From the NCBI GenBank assembly GCA_032160545.1, contig JAVHVN010000167.1:1-17882 (forward strand): 17,882 bases of DNA. The letters run 5' to 3'. Numbering within the stretch: position 1 is the stretch's first letter; each line of letters starts with the position of its first letter. This document shows positions 13,897 through 17,882 of the stretch, one piece after another. The stretch is from DATGFB01 sp032160545. GTDB taxonomy: Bacteria > Actinomycetota > Actinomycetes > Mycobacteriales > Jatrophihabitantaceae. The notes below the pieces were generated by a model, which was not told the origin of the DNA, ran no database searches, and was given only the letters and a program-made list of their open reading frames with translations. The translations under genes and the position numbers were made by a program.

Positions 13897-15665
13897 GCCG
13901 GCGTCAGTCGCCAGATCGCGACCTCGTCGCCGATGAGGTCGGCTGGTCGCTGCGTCAGTGACGTCGCCAGCGCCATCGACTGCGCAGCGGTGGGACTGTT
14001 GAGCACGACGACAACGGCGCGCAGCCCGATCGCGTGCGCCGCCGCTCTCGCGTCGGCGACGCTCACGGCCGGGCCGACAGGCTCGCCGCCCCCCGTCTGG
14101 GCCCTGATCACGAACCGGCGCAGCAGTTGAGCCCGCGAGTCGTTGCCCGTGTCCGACGTCAGCGCGTATCCCGTCGGCACCGAGAACCGGAAGTCGTCCA
14201 GTTGCTGGTAGTACATCCCGCTGGCGTCGCCGAACCACGGAGCGGGCAGCAGCAGGATCGGCGACCCTTCCGCGAGCAGTGACCGTTCGGTGGCCGAGCC
14301 GAAGAACGCGACGTGCGCAGGCAGGCGGGTGGCGCCGACCGGCCGCGGCAGGAACGTGAGAACGAGCGCACCGACGACGGCCAGCGCGGCTGCCCGGCGC
14401 ACGGCCCGTGCGGGCGACGGCGACGCACGACCATCGTGGCCCGGTGCTGCGGCGAGCAGACGGTCGAGCCACTGAGCGATGAGCCACGCGATGACGAGGA
14501 ACGAACCCAGGGCGAACCTCGACGGCAGGATGGACTCGACGGCCGGCACTTTCGCGAGCAGCCGCCAGGGCAGCCAGTCGAGATCGAGCCCGTTCGTGCC
14601 GAACGTCAGCAGTACCGACACGGCAAGCACGGCCGCCATGACCCGCACCCGGCGATCGCGCAGCGTCAGCGCCACCCCGACGACCAGGATCGCGATGACT
14701 GCCCATCCGAGATAGACGCCGCCCTCGGCCCCGCCGAGATAGCTGTGGTGCCGACCCGACGGCACGAGCCACTGGCGGTGCAGCGAGTACAGATAGTCGC
14801 CGGGAACAGCGCGAAAGCGCTGAGTCGGCACGATCAGCGGCCGGGCCAGGAACAGCTGGGAGATCAGCAGCGGCGCCGAGACAGCGAGGAACACCCCGAT
14901 GGCCAGGGCGATCCCGCGCCACGACGCGACCAGCGCTTGCCCGGTCCGGCCCGGCATGACGAACATCGCGACGGCGAGGCCCAGAGCCGCCTCGATGATG
15001 ACGATGAGCAAGACCTCTTCGCTGATGCCCAGTTGCGCGGCAGCCGTCAGCCCGAGATAGATCGCCGTGCGGGCCATCGGACGCGGACGACGCCACAGCA
15101 GGTCCTCGGCGAGCATCAGGATGAGCGGGATCAACGCCAGGAACACCAGGTTCAGGTGACCGAGCATGTGCCCCACGACGAACGGGTTGAACGCGAGCAA
15201 CAGGGCCCCGACCGCGGCAGCCGCGGGGCGCTCGGTGTGGCGCCGCAGCCACCAGAATCCGGTGAGCGCGGTCAACGGCGGTCCGAGCGTCATGAGACAT
15301 GCGAAGCCGACAGCCGCGCCCAACGTGAGGGTCACCGGCGCGGCGAGGATTCCGAGAGTCGGGACGAAGGTGTTCCAGGTGAGCGACACCCCTTCCGGGT
15401 AGAAGATGGCGTTGGTGTGGAAGGGGTTGTGACCGTGCAGCACGGCCCGCGGGACCCACTCGAGGAACCACATCATCTGCATCGGATCGTTGGTGTGGTT
15501 CGCGCTGCCCAACGTGCGCTGGGCCGGGTTCGCCCACATGTGGTGGTACAGCGCGAGCATCGCGACCAGCGCGAGAAGGAATACGCCCCACGACCACCTG
15601 CGGCCACCCGCCACCTGCAGCCCGGGCCGAGGCAACACCTCGACGCCCGCCGTGGTCGCCGCCAT
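13884..15665 (-). CDS. Polytopic GT-C-like membrane protein, putative glycosyltransferase
   Basis: A 593-residue inner-membrane protein. A first helix (about 26-42) is followed by a large outer loop with NDPMQMMWFLEW (59-70) and a segment NPFHTNAIFYPEG (80-92), then about nine to ten more helices up to about residue 440 and a hydrophilic C-terminal domain (about 450-593). An acidic residue in the first outer loop after helix 1 and this layout fit GT-C glycosyltransferases that use lipid-linked sugars, and the loop pattern is familiar from actinobacterial proteins of this sort. Donor and acceptor are unknown. ATG 15665 has GGGGGA 7 bp upstream. A GTTAA-GAG-TTAAC palindrome lies 35 bp upstream. 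It ends 13 bp inside the DUF998 gene on the other strand. Confidence 0.7.
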   Translation of the reverse strand: MAATTAGVEVLPRPGLQVAGGRRWSWGVFLLALVAMLALYHHMWANPAQRTLGSANHTNDPMQMMWFLEWVPRAVLHGHNPFHTNAIFYPEGVSLTWNTFVPTLGILAAPVTLTLGAAVGFACLMTLGPPLTALTGFWWLRRHTERPAAAAVGALLLAFNPFVVGHMLGHLNLVFLALIPLILMLAEDLLWRRPRPMARTAIYLGLTAAAQLGISEEVLLIVIIEAALGLAVAMFVMPGRTGQALVASWRGIALAIGVFLAVSAPLLISQLFLARPLIVPTQRFRAVPGDYLYSLHRQWLVPSGRHHSYLGGAEGGVYLGWAVIAILVVGVALTLRDRRVRVMAAVLAVSVLLTFGTNGLDLDWLPWRLLAKVPAVESILPSRFALGSFLVIAWLIAQWLDRLLAAAPGHDGRASPSPARAVRRAAALAVVGALVLTFLPRPVGATRLPAHVAFFGSATERSLLAEGSPILLLPAPWFGDASGMYYQQLDDFRFSVPTGYALTSDTGNDSRAQLLRRFVIRAQTGGGEPVGPAVSVADARAAAHAIGLRAVVVVLNSPTAAQSMALATSLTQRPADLIGDEVAIWRLTPAQQR

Positions 15666-15699
15666 CTCCCGGTCCCCCGTCTCGTCGCCGGCGCAGTCA

Positions 15700-15712
15700 G
15701 TTAAGAGTTAAC
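15700..15712 (-). promoter_or_regulatory. Operator-like palindrome before the GT-C-like gene
   Basis: GTTAAGAGTTAAC is a perfect inverted repeat, GTTAA and TTAAC around GAG. It lies 35-47 bp upstream of the ATG at 15665. It stands out as AT-rich in GC-rich DNA and overlaps a TTAACT hexamer that could be the -10 on the minus strand. A repressor site over the promoter is plausible. Confidence 0.4.
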
Positions 15713-15772
15713 CGTGTCGCGGCGGCATGGGCGTCGCCCCCTTCCAGCTGGTCACTTCAGGTGATCCGCAGG

Positions 15773-15785
15773 CCGCTACAAGCGG
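15773..15785. repeat. Short inverted repeat with a 3-base spacer
   Basis: CCGCT-ACA-AGCGG is a perfect 5-bp inverted repeat with a three-base centre. It has the same geometry as the repeats at 15700 and 16099, but a different sequence. On its own it is easily due to chance. Confidence 0.2.
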
Positions 15786-15996
15786 TATCTCGGACATTTG
15801 CATCGACGTGGTCACGGCCTACCAAGAATTTCCAATGAGCGACGGCCTCATCTTTCTCTCCCGGAAGAGACTTTCTCGATTACGAATACCTCGGGTGACG
15901 TCGCGAAACTGCTTTCTCGACGTGAAACCAGCGGACCGGAAACTCGTTACTCGGCGCGCCGCGCCGATGTCGCAAACACGTTTCCAAGAGCACCGC

Positions 15997-16016
15997 AGGC
16001 CCCGACAAGCGGGCCT
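15997..16016. repeat. Hairpin with 6-bp stem
   Basis: AGGCCC (15997-16002) and GGGCCT (16011-16016) pair perfectly around CGACAAGC. There is no U-tract and no gene ends here on either strand, so it is not an obvious terminator. It could be part of a leader RNA or of a small RNA. Confidence 0.25.
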
Positions 16017-16098
16017 CGGGCGCCTCCGGAATACGCACGTGGTAACGCAACCCCAGGACCGCTCACCGGCGGGCACCGCATAATCGGGCAACGCCGTC

Positions 16099-16115
16099 CA
16101 TGACACAATGTCATG
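16099..16115. promoter_or_regulatory. 17-bp perfect palindromic operator candidate
   Basis: CATGACACAATGTCATG has 7-bp arms, CATGACA and TGTCATG, perfectly complementary around CAA. It lies 207 bp upstream of the 36-codon ORF that leads the PAS-LuxR gene, within the AT-richer region. Arm length and spacing fit the site of a dimeric helix-turn-helix repressor (GntR, TetR or MarR type), but no gene of those families is in the window. Of the inverted repeats found here it is the least likely to be chance. Confidence 0.45.
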
Positions 16116-16322
16116 ATTCTTCGCCGACGAACTCGGGTACTTCAATTGCCGTATGCGGCCTGACCGATGCCGTTATCAGCAGGAAATAGGGCTGCTTTGA
16201 GTCTGGGTTCTTTGCCGCGCCGCGGGTCGCATCTGCGGTCTTGCTCTCAGCGGCGGCGTTTCAACGCGCGACAACCTCTCCATCGTGATTGCATCCATTT
16301 TCACGACCCGAGAGGAGCGCCG

Positions 16323-16433
16323 ATGTCCGATCGCGCGACCCCTGGCTTGACGCCCCGCGGCGGCCGCGACGTCGACGGCGGCGGTTCCGATGCACCGTGC
16401 GAATCGGCCGTCCGCCGCGAGGGGACGCGGTGA
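16323..16433 (+). CDS. Possible 36-residue leader peptide coupled to the PAS-LuxR gene
   Basis: ATG 16323 is preceded at 5 bp by GAGAGGAG, one of the best ribosome sites in the window, and opens 36 codons that begin MSDRATPGLTPRGGRDVDGG. Its TGA (16431-16433) overlaps the GTG start of the PAS-LuxR gene (GTGA). The peptide is hydrophilic, Gly/Arg/Asp-rich, without signal or membrane segment, and matches nothing I know. It may be a leader that couples translation to the regulator, or a small protein in its own right. Confidence 0.5.
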   Translation: MSDRATPGLTPRGGRDVDGGGSDAPCESAVRREGTR

Positions 16434-17062
16434 CGCAGCTCAGGCAGATCAGCCGGCCCGCACTCGTGGCCGCGGCCCCCGATCACGCAACGGCGCCGTT
16501 CGTCCTCGGCTCCATCACCGAGCGCCTCACCATCGAACAGATCACCTGTGACGTCAGCGATCTGCTCGGCTTCACCGCGGACGAACTCGTCGGCAGATCG
16601 CTGCTCACGATCGTGGCCCCCGAGGACCGAAGCAGGCTGGCCGGGATGATCAACAGGACCGCGGCGTTTCGCAGCCGGACCGCCCAAGCGCTGCGGTTCA
16701 TGCTGCGGACCGGCGGAACCCGAACCTGCCATCTGCTGCTGATGCCCGCGAGCCCCCGCAACGCGTGCGCGTTCCTCATCGCGACCGGCGCCATGAGCGC
16801 CAACGGCACCGGGTCCACCCGCGTCGCGCCGGCCCAGCCGCTCCACGCCGGCCCGTCCGGCACGGCCGACCCGTTGGCCACGCTCACCACGCGCGAACGG
16901 CAGATCGTCGACGGCATCGCCCGCGGCGACCGCGTGCCGGCGATCGCCCGCGCGCTCTACCTCAGCCGGGGGACGGTCCGCAACCACCTCTCCTCCGCGT
17001 ACCGCAAGCTCGGCGTGCCCGGCCAGCAGGAACTCATCGACCTGCTGCGTGAGCAGCGCTGA
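16430..17062 (+). CDS. PAS domain LuxR-type transcriptional regulator
   Basis: A 210-residue regulator. A PAS-like sensor (about 22-110) includes EQITCDVSDLLGFTADELVG and LLTIVAPEDRSRLAGMI, and is followed by a variable linker (about 118-143) and a LuxR/GerE helix-turn-helix (about 146-208) with LTTRERQIVDGIARGDRVPA and the recognition segment SRGTVRNHLSSAYRKLGV. It probably senses a small ligand or redox state and binds DNA as a dimer; no receiver domain is present. GTG 16430 is chosen because GAGGGGA lies 5 bp upstream and the start overlaps the preceding short ORF. An in-frame ATG at 16289 would add 47 Arg-rich residues. The long AT-richer upstream region implies complex regulation. Confidence 0.85.
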   Translation: MTQLRQISRPALVAAAPDHATAPFVLGSITERLTIEQITCDVSDLLGFTADELVGRSLLTIVAPEDRSRLAGMINRTAAFRSRTAQALRFMLRTGGTRTCHLLLMPASPRNACAFLIATGAMSANGTGSTRVAPAQPLHAGPSGTADPLATLTTRERQIVDGIARGDRVPAIARALYLSRGTVRNHLSSAYRKLGVPGQQELIDLLREQR

Positions 17063-17101
17063 GTCAATGGCGGCGTCCGGAGGTGGTGCGCGTCCATCGG
17101 G

Positions 17102-17339
17102 CTAGTTGCGCGTCCACCGCCACGTCATGGTTGCGCGCAACGGCTCGCCCGGCATGACGATCCGCGCCAGCGGCACGTTCACCGAGTTCGCTCCGGGCAG
17201 TCGGAGCTGACGGTGAGACATAGACGTCGTTCGGGTCGCGCAAGGGCTGGTCCTTGACGCTCGGCGCCGGGTTGACCGCGACGGCGATGCCCTTGGACTT
17301 GGCGTCCGCCGGATACTCCGTTGCAGTGGTCATCGCCAT
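17102..17339 (-). pseudogene. Frameshifted fragment of an unrecognised protein
   Basis: Two minus-strand frames look coding, with mostly G/C third positions. The first runs from about ATG 17339 and contains TEYPADAKSKGIAVAVNPAP followed by VKDQPLRDPNDVYVS (to about 17215). The second runs from ATG 17221 to TAG 17102 (39 codons, including ANSVNVPLARIVMPGEPLRA then TMTWRWTRN). A single frameshift near 17215-17225 would join them into one C-terminal segment of about 80 residues. I recognise no family. No signal peptide or clear 5' end is visible, and upstream the frame is antisense to nagA, so I read this as a truncated, frameshifted remnant. The alternative is a separate 39-codon ORF plus a non-coding stretch. 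Confidence 0.35.
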
Positions 17340-17366
17340 CGGTACCGGAATCGCGGGAGGCCCGTC

Positions 17367-17453
17367 GTGGGTAGCACGGTCGTCAGCGGAGCCGGCTACC
17401 GCGCCGGCGAGCTCGGGCACGTTCCCGTCGTCCGGCCTGCTGCGCACGGCGCC
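17367..17453 (+). pseudogene. ROK-like gene fragment in frame with nagA
   Basis: GTG 17367, with GGGAGG 6 bp upstream, opens a frame that runs without a stop into nagA. Its 29 codons read VGSTVVSGAGYRAGELGHVP then VVRPAAHGA. The part GAGYRAGELGHVPV resembles the conserved ROK-family (sugar kinase/repressor) segment, usually G..G.AGE.GH.PV, which precedes the CxCGxxGC zinc motif; that motif is missing here. ROK kinases or repressors often neighbour nagA. It may be a remnant of a lost ROK gene, or an N-terminal extension of the deacetylase if GTG 17367 is used. The similarity is short. Confidence 0.35.
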
Positions 17454-17882
17454 ATGAGGGCCGTCCGCGGAGCTCGGCTCGTGCTGCCCGACCGGGTCGT
17501 CGATGGCTGGCTGAACATCGACGGCGACGTCATCGGCGCGGTCGAGGACTGCGCGGCGCCGGTCGCGGCACACGATCTCGACGGCGGTTACCTCGTGCCG
17601 GGCTACATCGACGTGCACTGCCACGGCGGGGCGGGCGCCGACTTCGCGTCGGCCGACGCCGATCAGCTGGTCGCCGCGTCGGCGTTCCACGCGCGACACG
17701 GCAGCGCGCATCAGCTCGCCTCGCTGGTGACGGCGCCGATCGCCGATCTGTGCGTACAGCTCGAGGCACTCGCCGACACCATCGAATCCGGGAAGACCAA
17801 CATCCGCGGGGTGCATCTCGAGGGGCCGTTCCTCTCCCATGCACGCTGCGGTGCGCAGAACCCGGTGCACCTCATGCAGCCG
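17454..17882 (+). CDS. nagA: N-acetylglucosamine-6-phosphate deacetylase, C-terminus missing (window edge)
   Basis: The first 143 residues of a NagA-type amidohydrolase, open to the window edge. The small N-terminal beta domain (1-47) is followed by the metal-dependent barrel. DVHCHGG (about 54-60) supplies the HxH metal-site motif, and VHLEGPFLSHARCGAQNP (about 120-137) holds the Glu metal ligand and the family signature. It hydrolyses GlcNAc-6-phosphate to glucosamine-6-phosphate and acetate, in amino-sugar catabolism and cell-wall recycling in the cytoplasm. Where most relatives read HGTT, this protein has HGSAHQ (about 82-87). ATG 17454 fits the usual N-terminus but lacks a clear ribosome site; an in-frame GTG at 17367 has a good one. 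No nagB or kinase is visible in the window. Confidence 0.85.
   Translation, partial: MRAVRGARLVLPDRVVDGWLNIDGDVIGAVEDCAAPVAAHDLDGGYLVPGYIDVHCHGGAGADFASADADQLVAASAFHARHGSAHQLASLVTAPIADLCVQLEALADTIESGKTNIRGVHLEGPFLSHARCGAQNPVHLMQP

Larger units (their letters stand above)
15666..16322. other. AT-richer gene-free region with several short inverted repeats
   Basis: These 657 bp separate the GT-C-like gene (leftward) from the short ORF and PAS-LuxR gene (rightward). By hand count 63 of 120 bases at 15781-15900 are G or C, against 45 of 60 at 16441-16500, so the stretch is clearly less GC-rich than the genes. Open frames of about 100 codons exist on both strands (15727-16083, 15798-16103, 15819-16145), but none shows a known family, a ribosome site or a strong G/C third-position bias. 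It should contain the promoters of both flanking units. Four small inverted repeats were noted at 15700, 15773, 15997 and 16099. It may also contain an unrecognised small RNA or decayed insertion. Confidence 0.5.

Noticed and set aside
12451..15597. A minus-strand open frame of about 1,050 codons across the MFS, DUF998 and GT-C-like genes
   Set aside because: It is antisense to the MFS and DUF998 genes and out of frame with the GT-C-like gene. Composition is typical of shadow frames.
14313..15704. A plus-strand open frame of 463 codons antisense to the GT-C-like gene
   Set aside because: Highly charged, with no motif; the opposite strand has clear membrane helices and a ribosome site.
15727..16145. 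Overlapping open frames of about 100 codons in the AT-richer gap
   Set aside because: No ribosome site, no third-position bias and no family resemblance. The frames on the two strands are mutually exclusive.
17064..17870. A 268-codon minus-strand open frame at the right end as an intact gene
   Set aside because: Most of it is antisense to nagA, which has clear metal-site motifs. Only the part below about 17340 looks coding, and it appears frameshifted.
1..17882. CRISPR arrays, tRNA/rRNA genes, insertion sequences, toxin-antitoxin or phage-defence genes
   Set aside because: Read for on both strands; no repeat-spacer pattern, cloverleaf, transposase or defence-type domain was recognised.

Overview
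The window looks like a chromosomal segment of a high-GC actinomycete. Base composition is near 70% G+C with strong third-position G/C. GTG starts are common, and the families (GAF-ANTAR, DUF5994, DUF2784, DUF998, single-domain LuxR regulators, a propeptide-less S53 peptidase) are typical of Actinobacteria. I cannot name the genus. I saw no rRNA, tRNA, CRISPR array, insertion sequence, phage gene or plasmid gene.

Layout. Positions 1-4404 lie on the minus strand. In transcription order they hold a DUF5994 protein, a K+ channel with a regulatory (RCK) domain on each side of the pore, a MobA-like nucleotidyltransferase 27 bp behind it, an SDR oxidoreductase, and a family-2 glycosyltransferase cut by the left edge. 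A secreted S53 (sedolisin-type) peptidase (4682-5884, minus) is divergent from a small envelope pair on the plus strand: a membrane-anchored PepSY-like protein and an Amidase_3 peptidoglycan-amidase lipoprotein (6136-7673). Positions 7622-9887 hold two minus-strand regulators, a GAF-ANTAR RNA-binding antiterminator and a LuxR-type regulator. Between them are two very short ORFs, one of which resembles the N-terminus of a DJ-1/PfpI protein. A divergent thymidylate-synthase-fold protein (10075-10695, plus) meets a GNAT acetyltransferase tail to tail. Next come a DUF2784 membrane protein (minus), a divergent UMF1-type MFS transporter (plus), a DUF998 membrane protein (plus) and a large polytopic GT-C-like membrane protein (minus). 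A gene-free, clearly AT-richer stretch of about 660 bp follows, carrying several short perfect inverted repeats. It leads into a short ORF coupled to a PAS-LuxR regulator (16430-17062). The right end holds gene debris (a frameshifted minus-strand fragment and a ROK-like fragment), then the start of nagA.

How the genes work together. Most units are one or two genes. The best-supported linkages are channel plus nucleotidyltransferase, SDR plus glycosyltransferase (13-bp overlap), PepSY plus amidase (cell envelope), and the short ORFs coupled to the two regulators. Three convergent pairs overlap at their 3' ends.

No obvious new multi-gene system is visible. The items most worth a second look are the ThyA-fold protein with changed phosphate-binding positions, the RCK-pore-RCK channel, the short ORFs overlapping regulator starts, the operator-like palindromes at 15700-16115, and the gene remnants before nagA.
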